From: Rhaphigaster nebulosa | Taxonomy: Eukaryota > Arthropoda > Insecta > Hemiptera > Pentatomidae | Assembly: GCA_948150685.1 (NCBI GenBank) | Contig: OX411307.1 | Location: forward strand, 119,286,691 to 119,350,690 | Reading direction: 5' to 3' | Length of the DNA: 64,000 nucleotides | In this document: piece by piece, positions 1 through 10,600 of the stretch | How the letters are laid out: each line of letters starts with the position of its first letter | How positions within the stretch are numbered: position 1 is the first letter of the stretch | The notes under the pieces: model-generated | What the model was told of the DNA's origin: nothing | Database searches by the model: none | What the model saw: only the letters and a program-made list of their open reading frames with translations | Position numbers and translations under genes: made by a program

Positions 1-2
1 CT

Positions 3-812
3 AAAAAATGGTTACTTGAATACTACAATCACATTTGGCAGACCGGCAAATTACCAAATAAATGGCGCGATTCAATAGTCATTCCAATTCCAAAAACCGG
101 TAAAGATAAACGAATCCCATCAAGTTACCGCCCAATCTTTCTCACAAGTTGTGTCTGCAAAATAATGGAGCGAATTGTCAATAGAAGGTTAATGTGGATT
201 ATGGAAAAGAATAACTTCATACAACAATTTCAGTCGGGATTTCGAAAAGGTCGATCGACAATATACCACTTGGTAACCTTAGAGACGGAAGCCCAGTATG
301 TTTTTATTAACGGGCAGCAAATGATCGCTGTCTTCTTCGATATGATGAAAGCATTTGACAACATAAATCATGCCATTAGATTTCATAAGCTATCAACTTT
401 AGGAATCCGGGGACAAATGTTTTTATTTATCAAACAATTTCTGACAAACTGGCATTTTAGGGTACGAATAGGATGTGAACATTCCCAAGAAGAAACGCAG
501 ATCAATGGGGTGCACCAGGGATGTGTGCTTAGCCCTACTCTATTTTCCTTGGCTGTAAATGATTTGGGACGTAACTTGCCCAGAGGAGTGAAACCACTTC
601 TATTTGCCGACGATCTAGCCATCTTTTGTCGATCCGGAAACTTACAAGATATTCAACTCAAATTACAGGACGCAATAAGCAGAATACAAAACTGGTCAAA
701 TAATATTGGCATTCAATTCTCTACAGAAAAGACAAAATGTCTCCACTTTAGCCGAAAACGAAACACACCTCACTCACCCGACCTCTTTTTAGAAAACTTT
801 CTAATTCCATAA
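3..812 (+). pseudogene. LINE reverse transcriptase fragment
   Basis: One reading frame is open from the window edge to the stop at 810-812; an internal Met at 165 is not the real start. It would copy element RNA into DNA. Visible RT motifs in order are the KLPNKWRDS and YRPI region (about 50-135), QSGFRKGRST (about 230), the motif A region FFDMMKAFD (about 335-360), HQGCVLSP (about 512-535) and the catalytic FADD box at 603-614. The N-terminal endonuclease lies outside the window. After 812 the thumb-like RFLGLTFDRRLTW sequence continues in another frame, so the copy is frameshifted. Confidence 0.9.
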
Positions 813-1470
813 ACTATCATAGATTTTTAGGCCTTACATTCGATAGAAGACTAACCTGGGAACATCATATTTCCATGTTAAAAACGACCGCGACTAAAAA
901 GCTAAACCTTATTCGTCTACTTAGCTGTTCTTCTTGGTATATAGGTATGTAGATAGAGTTAGTCTACTTAAACTTTACCTGGTATTGATACGTTCCAAAA
1001 TCGACTACGGTTCTTTCATCTACGGCTCTGCCCGTTCCCATGTGCTAGCTGAACTATATACTGTCCATCATGCCGGAATCCGAATCGCGACTGGAGCATT
1101 TCGAACTAGTCCCAATCTTAGCCTATGTACTTAATCTGGACTCTCACCTCTTTTATTTAGGAAATCAAAATTAGCTATAACCTATGCTTCAAAATTATAC
1201 CCACAGCATAGACACCCGACCCACAAATATATTTTCGATGCTAAGTTTTCTACCTCCTTTCAACAAAAACGAAATTCAACGCTTCCGTTATCAGAAAGAA
1301 TATCCTCAGCTGTATCTTTCCTTAAAACCATAACACTTAGTTAACTCGAAAATAACTATCCACCTTGGACCCACCAACGTCCAAAAACAATCCTGGATCT
1401 CGCCAAGTACTCCAAAAATAATACCGAACTGTCTAAATACAAAGACCACTTTTCCCGTCTTCTCAAACAT

Positions 1471-1991
1471 ATGCCGGACGCTTTTAAAATCTACACCGAC
1501 AAATCTAAATCAGGCCAATCAACAGCATCATCTTTTGTAACTAAGTATTCAACCCATAAAATTAAATCACACAAATTATGTAACATATACACTGCCGAAA
1601 TTAATGCAATAGCAGCCGCACTCCACTTTTGTACGACTTTGACCCACAATAATATAATAATAATTACAGACTCACTAAGCTCATAAAAGGCCTAAATTGT
1701 ATGTATCTGGAGCACCCAATAATTTCAAATATCCATTTGAAATATCAAATATCCTACTTAATAACTCTACAAAATTTAGGTATGACTGTAAACTTTATAT
1801 GGATTCTCAGCCACATAGGAATTATCGGTAACGAACTGGCCGATCGTGCCGCAAAAGAAGCACTCGTTCTACATAAAGCATTTTTAACGCCAACAGATTT
1901 AAACAAACCCCTCGAAAAGAATATAAAAGATAGATGGCAGTCCATGTGGAATGGAAGCCCACAGAGTAAAGTAAAAATTATAAAAATATAA
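1471..1991 (+). pseudogene. LINE RNase H domain, broken in two
   Basis: The first half (1471-1686) starts MPDAFKIYTDKSKSG and ends at TDSLSS before a stop. The second half (1701-1991) carries the C-terminal signature WILSHIGIIGNELADRAAK (about 1800-1855). These match the order of RNase H motifs in the C-terminus of RNase H-bearing LINEs. The active-site region is interrupted by a stop and frame change at about 1684-1700, so no functional domain can be made. Confidence 0.85.
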
Positions 1992-2441
1992 GTAAAGCCT
2001 TGGGGCTCATCCAACCGCAAATGTCGTAGGGAAGAGGTCGTACTGACTAGATTGAGAATAGGCCATACGAGACTTACTCACTCCTACCTCATCACAAAAC
2101 AACCACCACCGAAATGCCAGTATTGTAACAACAATATCACAATAACCCATATTTTTCAGGAATGCCAATATTTCACCAGCTCAATAGTTTTGGTTTAAAC
2201 CCTGATCTATCAACAACTCTCAGAGATGAACATATAACAATAGAGTCAGTCTTCAAGTTTTTAAAATCACAAAACCTATTATTAGAGTTATTGACATAGG
2301 ATATAGTTATAGACATAGGATATAATTGACATAGAATTAGATAGAGATGACTTGAATAAAAATCTTTGTAACCAAATCCTTTAGTGTGTGTTTATGTACA
2401 TATGTTTAAAAAAAATAAAAATAAATAAATAAAATAAAAAG

Positions 2442-2793
2442 TTTATATATATATATATATATAATTTAATAAATGGCGTTGATGACCAAAGCAGTTTTAC
2501 GACATAAAACACGAACTAACGAACGAAAGACCGACTAGATAAAAAAGTTCCATCACTCCCAAACATTTCAACATATCGTCATTTCCGCCATGAAACCTCC
2601 TATGTGGCCAAAAATCAGTTTTGTGATATTGATTTTATTAGAAACAAGATTTTATCTCTTATATGCTGCTGAAAAGCAACCATGTGATAAAAAATCTTAA
2701 CATGAAATTGATCAAAGTAGAATTATCCTATTGTCAGTGCTTATCACATACACAACAGTTATAATCTATTAGCTAGCCCCTGGTGTTTAAGTA
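2442..2793. other. Spacer
   Basis: A short TA microsatellite (about 2444-2462) follows the LINE tail. Nothing else is recognised before the palindromic element. Confidence 0.5.
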
Positions 2794-3734
2794 AATTGGC
2801 TTCTACGGTAAAATCCGCAATGATGTCATTTTTTTTTTTTTTTTTTACGAATATCGTAATCCGAAAATCGAAATTGGTAGCATTATTATGATTTTAGTCG
2901 AAATAAACCGTAAAAAACCAATTTTTTTCCCATTTTCAAGAAATATACGTTTTATCGAAAAAAGTTTCCAACAATAGTTGTTTTCCTTAAAATGACCTAC
3001 AAAATAATTGAGCCGTCACGGGACACCTGGCATATGTGAAAGATCGAAACTATTTTTTATAGAAAATATATATAAACTATACATATATAATATGAATGTA
3101 TAATAATTTTTTTTTTATATTTCAAAAAACAAAGCTATTGATTTTTCCAGGAAAACCAGTTTATTAATAATAAATTGTACTTAATTTATTTGTAACGAAA
3201 TTGTTGTATTTAAAAAAATTAATAATTAACTAACTCGACTTGAATCAGCTGATTGTGTGTAATAGTGCAATTTTTCTTTCTTTGCAAAAGGCTGCTCACT
3301 TTCATATTCTAAACTATCACTATCACTCATATTTTTTGTTACAGTTATTACTTTCAAATAAAACACGGGCAACGTGTTCCGAAGTGAACAATAATGCATA
3401 CACAGTCGTACTGGCGAGTGTACGATGTATCCATCAAGCTCACCTACATATAGGTAGGTGTATATGAGCTCAGCGCGGTGAGATCGCAGAGCCGAGTGTG
3501 TGGCGACGCGTCGCCAGTCTGACCCGCCGCATTAGATGTTTCTCATCAAAAGGTTTAGTTACACTTTAAACTAAAACTAACGAAAACGGACCAACGGAGC
3601 GCCAAACCTGAGACATTTTCGGTATTTCAAGAAAAAAACTGCAGCAAGTGGGGTATCTTTTTCGATTTCATTTTCGAGAAATATATGTAGGAAATTCTAC
3701 ATGAGCATTAAGTTGGATTGACTGTTATAACTCT

Positions 3735-3805
3735 ATCACAAGCGGCGTAGCCGTGCGGTAAAGCAGTTGCTTTCCAAGTTGAAGGTCGTAAATTCAATTC
3801 TCAGG
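3735..3805 (+). other. tRNA-like segment in left palindrome arm
   Basis: TAGCCGTGCGGTAAAG resembles a Pol III A box, and about 30 bases on GGTCGTAAATTCAATTC resembles a B box. The stretch does not fold into a clean cloverleaf that I can see. It looks like a SINE head or tRNA relic captured by the foldback element. Confidence 0.4.
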
Positions 3806-4207
3806 CCTAATGGATTCTGTTTTAAATTTATTCTTTAGTTGCTTTTTATATCTCTCATATTTATAAATGTTTAAATATTGGATTAATTATTTTATTTAGT
3901 TTTATTTTATTTAATATGGTTGATAAGATTTTAATTGAGCTATTTTCTATGGCCATTATTTATTTATTTAATTTTTTTTTTTTTACAATAAAATATTCAA
4001 AAGTCGGCATTGGCGTTGAAATCAAATCAAAAGTTTCATAGTATCATCAAATATAATTAATTAATTGAAAATTACAATATTAAGCACTTAAAATCATAAT
4101 AATTTTTACTCACTCACTCTCGATGTAATCATCAGATTCATTCACAGCTATGCATGCATTTATTCGGATGATAATCGTCATAGAAACATTTGAAACACAA
4201 AGCTTAG

Positions 4208-4501
4208 TCACAAACCGTACATTTTTAAAACTATTACTGTTGATTTTTTTTTCAAATTGGTTAATGAAAAACATAATTTATTCGTATTCATGAATATTTC
4301 TGGAGGGGAACCAAGCATACTAGACCATCGCTGTATATTTAGAAGGCCAATTGATGCCATATAAGGCAATGATTTTTTATGACGTCTTCTCTTGATGTTA
4401 ATTCTCTGTTTTCTATCAGTAACTGGAGCGTTTTGGATGCTCTTAACAAATATTTTTTTGTCAAAAAAAGTAAACGTCACTCGGTTGGCAAATGGATCCA
4501 C
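4208..4501 (-). other. Open frame in palindrome loop, unknown
   Basis: A 97-codon minus-strand frame begins MDPFANRVTFTFFDKK and is rich in Lys/Arg in its middle. It fills the unpaired loop of the foldback element, where a captured gene fragment or accessory ORF would sit. I recognise no domain. It may be chance in AT-rich DNA. Confidence 0.15.
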
Positions 4502-4929
4502 ATTTACTTGCCATAATCTTCAATGTGCAAGAAACTTCACCATTTTCGTTTACAAAAATATCGTCCTACAATGTCATGTCTCTTTGACGAGACCAAGAAT
4601 CGATACTTAAAAGAAACTTATTCTGTACATATAATATAAGGCAGTAGACAAGTTTTTAAATTATAATAACTCCAGTTTTTATGATAATTGTTACTATTTT
4701 ATTTGATTTCATTTCAATATCAATGTCAACTTTTGAATATTTTATTTTAAACAATTTTATTAAAATTTTTTATTTTGAAAATTTTATTAAACAATTAAAT
4801 AACTAATAAATAATCACCATAGAAAAATATTCATCCATATTAAATTAAAAAGAAAATAATTAAACCAATATTTAATTGATGTATAAACATTAGAGATTAT
4901 AAAAAACAATTAAAGAATAAATAAATCGT

Positions 4930-4985
4930 TTCACCTGACATTCGAACTCACGACGTTCAACTTAGAAAGCAATGTAGAATTCAAA
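4930..4985 (-). other. tRNA-like segment in right palindrome arm
   Basis: On the minus strand, GCTTTCTAAGTTGAACGTCG followed by TGAGTTCGAATGTCAGG mirrors the left-arm copy and keeps a better B box (GAGTTCGAAT). It confirms that the tRNA-like piece is part of both arms. Confidence 0.4.
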
Positions 4986-5644
4986 TCGATATTTCTCGAA
5001 AAAGAAAGCGAATTGCGTCTTACCACTTTACATAACCATTGAGGGGGCCCTACCCTATCATGTGATTCCCATGTCTGGTACTGTTCTTGTTAGTTTCTTT
5101 CCCAGTTCTTTCATTTTAATAAGTTAAATTAGCAGAGTGAAGTTAGCGATAAGCAGGTTTTTCTTGAAAAACCGAAAATTTTACGTTTTTGACACTCCTT
5201 AGAGCGGTAATCGTTAGTTTAAAATGTAGCTGGCTCTTTTTTATAGGTGATCTTAAGCTGAATAATTATTGTTTAAAACTTTTTTTGATTAAATTTATAT
5301 TTCCTGAAAAAAAAAAAAGATACCCCACTTACAGCAGGTTTTCTCTTGAAGTGCCGAAAATTTCATTAGTTTGAAGATTCGTTGGACCTTTATCGTTAGT
5401 TTAGGCTTAAAATGTAATTGGACATTCTTTTGTAGGTCATTTTGAGGAAAACGACTATTGTTTGAAACTTATTTCGATAAAACGCATATTTCCTGAAAAA
5501 AAAATGCTTTTTTTACAGTTTATTTTGGCTAAAATCATAATAAAGCTACAGATTTCGATTTCCGTACAATGATATTCGTAATCTACGTAAAAAAAACGAA
5601 AAAAATGAGACCATTGCAGACTTTACCGCAGAAGTGAGCTAATT

Positions 5645-5868
5645 GAACCTAGTTATTCCATGTTATTAGAATGTATAGACCAAATTTCATGATAGCGTTT
5701 TAATGGTATTGTAACGGATTTTTATGTATAAGGCCCAGAGATCTTAATTTGTGCGAAAAAACGAGACTTCATTTCCAGGGAAATACATTATTTATTTTGC
5801 TTCTCATTTGTACAGCCATTAATTTTATTTAACATAACCAAAACACCAACTAAAAGTTTATCAACAAA

Positions 5869-5899
<31 letters not shown>

Positions 5900-6703
5900 C
5901 CTTTGACATACCATCATAAAATTTGGTATGTGCTTTGTTATATTAGCGTTAAATATATATTTTAAGTTGAACACATTAAACATAAAAACACAGCTTACAT
6001 ATATATATATATATATAAATATATATATTTTAAATTCATAATGTCGATTTTGAGTTTTAATAAAAACACTTTGGTTTAAAGCTAATAAAATAATGCATAT
6101 ACCAAATTTTATGATGGTACCTCAAATGGTTTTGTGGAAGCTCATTCACCAATTAATGGCTCACGAATAATATCGCATTCGTATAATGACTTTTAGCAAT
6201 TCTTTAAAATATGACATATACAGTGTATCTCCATTTCAGTTTCTTCGAGCGGATTCATGTTTCAGACGAAACATATATTCAGATACCAAATATAATAAAA
6301 CCTCCCGAGTCCTGGCTGCGATAATTTGACTGTCTGCCAACGGATCCCGATGAGATATACCGATTGCGATATTACCGCACCCATAGGGATCCCTTCTCTG
6401 AGTGAACGCATTCAAATATCGCCATTAAATTACACGTAGTCCTGTATCGTACAGAATCGCTAATACTGATACCCGTTCTGAGGGAGCCTTTACAAGACAT
6501 TCTTCACGTAGAAAGTTTCAGTTCTTTATCTACCATGCTAGAATGTTTATAATTAGTTTATAAAATTAATTTTATAACATTACTTATAAATCTCTTTTTC
6601 GTTTTTCCTGTAAAATCTTGTGTTGAATATGATATGTTGAACTGTTTTGGGTTAATGTACTACCTCTATTTGGTTAGTTTTATTTGGGCTGTTCATGTAG
6701 GCA
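5645..6703. other. Intergenic, short inverted repeat at 5897-6130
   Basis: The block ACCATCATAAAATTTGGTAT at about 5909 recurs inverted at about 6099, with an AT microsatellite (about 6000-6027) between. It is probably a small decayed MITE. No gene is seen. Confidence 0.45.
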
Positions 6704-7157
6704 TAGGCGCAGACTTAGGGGGCGATCGTTCCCAATAATAAAATAGGAGGGGCGAGAGAGTATCATTTCTCCTCCTCCCTACCAATAATTTGATGTACAA
6801 AAATTAAAAATAACTAAAATAAAAATCAATAAGAAATAATATTTACACGACCGAATAAAATATGTAAACCAATAGGAATTAGGAAAATGGGAATAGTCGA
6901 ATAGCCTGGCTAAGCTAATGCCTGGAAGTGTGATTAAATTTGAAGTAGAATAGAATTCTGTAAGTCTAATCAGCCAGCTCTTGATTACTTCGTTTAAGCA
7001 GTAAACAATTCCAAGAAGAAATAGAGTCTTGGCAGGCTAACAGAGTGGGAGAGTAAGCTCAACTCAACGGCTACGGTTCACTACTGATGCTTACTGAGAC
7101 TTAGGGTTTGCGATCGCCCTCCCCCCCCCCCTTATCAAATAGAAAAGTCTGCGCCTA
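6704..7157. mobile_element. MITE with TAGGCGCAGACTT termini, about 454 bp
   Basis: TAGGCGCAGACTT at 6704-6716 is matched inverted by AAGTCTGCGCCTA at 7145-7157, and just inside each end lies a G/C-rich GGGCGATCG block. There is no coding capacity. The target duplication is unclear, so the superfamily is not assigned. Confidence 0.7.
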
Positions 7158-7679
7158 CGCATTTAGGTAAGACATGCTTTTACTGATATGCATTTATGTG
7201 ATGTTATTTTTTCAAGCCCTGATGATACCTGAACATTGACTGGTTAATACTTACTGCTATTTGTTAGTATATTTGCTATTTGTTAGACTTAAGGTTGTGT
7301 GCTGGAATCATCCAATATCTTAACTAGTTAATCTTAATTAGTTTTTTGTCTCTTTTGCTGAGTTTTCCTCCTCCTTAATTAAAATATCATGATTGACTGT
7401 AAATACATTATGTAGGGGTCTTTTCAAAAGATTTAAATTCCCATACATCATTGTGTAAATATCTTTTCCTTGCTTTAAAAAAAATAAAAATAAATCGTCA
7501 TGATGTGCTTTAATAGTTAAGTTTTCTACATTTATCCTAGAGCATTCCTATGAACTTCTCTCTATTTACCATTCTCCATTTTGCTTTCGCCGACTATTGT
7601 TTATAATAGTTCTTCTTGACCAATTACATATTTGTCATTTACCTATTATTAAAAGGAATTCAAATGATTTTAGGGTTGT

Positions 7680-10600
7680 ATGGTAAAATCGCACGTCCCT
7701 TTGGAAAATGAAAACACTAGCAAATTAATTTCTATATTGGAAAGTAAAAGAAGAATTATATGCGACGGTACTCAGGTGCTCTGTGCACAGGAAAAAAAAT
7801 ACGAAGAAGTAAAAGGTAAGAGTAACTATCAAAACATAAAAAAGGGTTAAATTTCTTGTTAGCAAAAACATATATAAAATTTGTAATATTGAAGTATTAT
7901 TCATCTATTTTTCCATAATAATTGGTGCCTATGGAATTTGAAACCCAATGCATAAATAAATTGGAGGAGGGGTTCATACGCCCCGTTTTGAACTTTGAAC
8001 CGTTATAACAGACCCGTTATTCAAGGCTTCTCAAGGTGTCCCATCGGTTTCCAAAAATGTCCCGTTTTTTATCAATAAAGAAACCCTCAAAGTTTTGAGC
8101 TATAGTCTTCTTGCAAAATAAATTTTAACAACTCCATAAATTTATTAAAGACAACTTTTTAGTGTACTGCATCATAAATACATTAGAATATTTTAACTCT
8201 TACTTTGAACTGTTATTTAACTTGTTTGAAAAAGTTTTTTTTTTTATTCAGTTCTTAACTTGGTGGTTAACACATGTATGAATAGGTATATGATCTTTTT
8301 TTTTAATTTTATGTTCCTAATTTTCAGTTTTTTTTTTTTTTTTTTGTAAATTTGTATTGTAATTAGTTCCAAATTACATTATTTGTAGACTTCATAAATT
8401 GATCTAAAACACATAGTTTTGCATGAAAATTCTCAACATTTCTGGGACCCCCTCCCCCTTTCTTGGGTTATTTCATACCCAAGATCTTCCGATAATTTGG
8501 CTAAACTTTTATCTCAGGGACCAAAACTTTTATGCCCACCCAATGAACAAATGAAATTTGTAATAGTAGAGTAATATTGTTTTCATGATTTTATTTTATG
8601 GACTACAAAGTACAATGTGCTAGGTTCAGCGTTGCCAGGTCAGCCCTGTATTTTCTCCCTAAAACTCTCCAAATTTCCTCCTAAATCCACCAACTTTAAC
8701 CATAAATGTTTAATTTTTATTTTTCTATTAGTGTAACCAAAATCATCCCCTTGTATAAAATAAGAATGAATGATCAGAAAAGTAAAAAATACCCCAGAGG
8801 GTGAATAAAACCCTAAATCTAGGGAGAAAAATCCCAATCTGGCAACGCTGGCTAGGTTGTAACAAATGAAATGACAGATCTACACACTTATATTTCGATA
8901 GGCGTAAAAAATCACATTAGTTCAGAGACGTCAGCATTCAAATTTTTAAAGTAGGTGGCGGTAGAGTGTCCACTCGTAGTCTTCAGTTAATTGCCAACGT
9001 TTCAGGAACTGTCTCCCATCCTCAAGGAGGCATGCTTCTATTTAAATTATTCATAATTTAATATTTTAAACTCTTGATTATGTATGAACACTCTTGATAA
9101 ACTTGGCAAACCTTTTTTTTTTTTTTTTTTTTTTTTTTACGTTGTAGGCATTCAACGTAGGCAGAAACGTCGGCACACAATACACAAGTTTCACCTATTA
9201 TACACCTAGTGTATTTTCTTCATTGATCGCACCCCCCGACCAATTACGGTCAACTATACCCACACCAAAGAAATAAATAATATTGAAAATAATTGCGGAA
9301 ATGACCATTCCATTTGGTATGGCCTCTCTGCTCACGCCAGCTGTTCGATCATATATTGCTAACCTAAATCACAACACACCTGTAACACCTTTTCTCTCCA
9401 CAGCCCACTGATCCTAATTCCTATCTTCTAGTTTCTGACGCTTTAACAACCTTTTTTTCCTGAATAAGAATACAAGATAAAGCTGTATTCTAAGTCTTAA
9501 TAAGCTATTTCCAAGCCAGATTTCGATTCAGGTATTACATTGAAGGATTGTATATCCCATCCAATTTTTATAGCATGCCGTTCATCGATACAGCGAATTT
9601 TGGTCGAGAGGAATCTGGCAAGGGCAACCTCTCGATATCAATCATTTATACCTTACCTATAATCTTTAATTACATAACCTAATTGTCTCTTACACCAGGT
9701 TACAATATGCAAGGATCACACCTACAAACTCATAAATTTTTGAATTGATGGAATACAAGCTCCTGTTTATTGTAGAAACAAGAGTACAGCAGTTATTTAA
9801 ATCAGTAAATGGCATTTTTTTTCAATTAATCCATTTGTTCTCACCCCTTACTAAAATTTCAACTGTTACAAGCAAATGTAAAAATATAATAGGAAAATCA
9901 AAATAAATTGTAAATATTGCCATGCTCATCAAACATAATCTTATTTTCAGAAATGTATGGAACCATGGTTGGGTGTAGTTCTACATGGAGACCATTGTCT
10001 CGAGGAAATTATATTGATAAAGTATACTCTTTTAATGATATTTTAAATGCATTAGACGAACGGGAGTCGGATGGTGGTAAGCTATTTTTAAAAATAATTT
10101 ATTTACAATTTTAGAAATTTATGACTTAAAAAGTTTAGGAGTTCAATTGAAGTATTTAAACTGTTTAAAAACTGTCGGCACGAATTAGTTTAGTTTATTA
10201 TTATTTACTATAACCCCATTTGATAGGACTCAGAAACTCGTGGAATTTTAGGCGGTAGAAGAAAATCGACATGGTCTAAGTTAATTGATTAATATAAAGA
10301 TTAAAGATTGATCAATACAAAGATTGGTGAACTTTTTTATACTAAGTCCTACAAGAATATACTATAGCTAAAATATGTATCCTTGGACTAAAGGCCCATA
10401 CATTTTTTAAATTGCAATTTTAAAAATATAATGTGATTAATCAATATCAAATTTTATTTTATTTACTAAATATATTATAAATAATTATACAGTCACATTC
10501 CTGCTATTATCGGACAAAAATTTTTCTACTGGGAGCAAGTTCGGCAAGTCAAATTCACAAAACTTCGTTCTATGATATTAATAATTGAATAATTAATACA

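Larger units (their letters stand above)
1..2441 (+). mobile_element. Decayed non-LTR retrotransposon (Jockey/I-type), 5' end outside window
   Basis: The segment runs from a reverse transcriptase domain already open at the left edge, through a frameshifted linker, into an RNase H domain split by stops, then a short Cys-containing tail near 2110-2170. It ends in an A-rich run at about 2405-2441, as expected for a LINE 3' end. RT plus RNase H plus a zinc-knuckle-like tail is the layout of I-type and some Jockey-type LINEs; I cannot settle the clade by eye. Several frameshifts and stops show that this copy is dead. Confidence 0.85.
2794..5644. mobile_element. Giant foldback (long inverted-repeat) element, about 2.85 kb
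   Basis: The left arm (from about 2794) and right arm (ending about 5644) are reverse complements over most of their length. Matching blocks include CGGTAAA near the termini, ATTATGATTTTAG (about 2889), CGTTTTATCGAAA (about 2949), AAGTGGGGTATCTTTTT (about 3645), the tRNA-like stretch (about 3740) and TAAAATATTCAAAAGT (about 3988). The left arm has an extra block (about 3010-3540, partly GC-rich) missing on the right; the right arm repeats one module twice (about 5160-5520). The centre (about 4100-4650) is unpaired. No transposase is seen. This resembles Foldback-type DNA elements, but the family is not identified. Confidence 0.75.

Noticed and set aside
383..622. 79-codon minus-strand frame opposite the LINE RT
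   Set aside because: It is the shadow of the real RT frame on the plus strand.
7217..7245. CCTGATGATACCTGAAC as another hammerhead
   Set aside because: It has CTGATGA but no GAAA box at a suitable distance.
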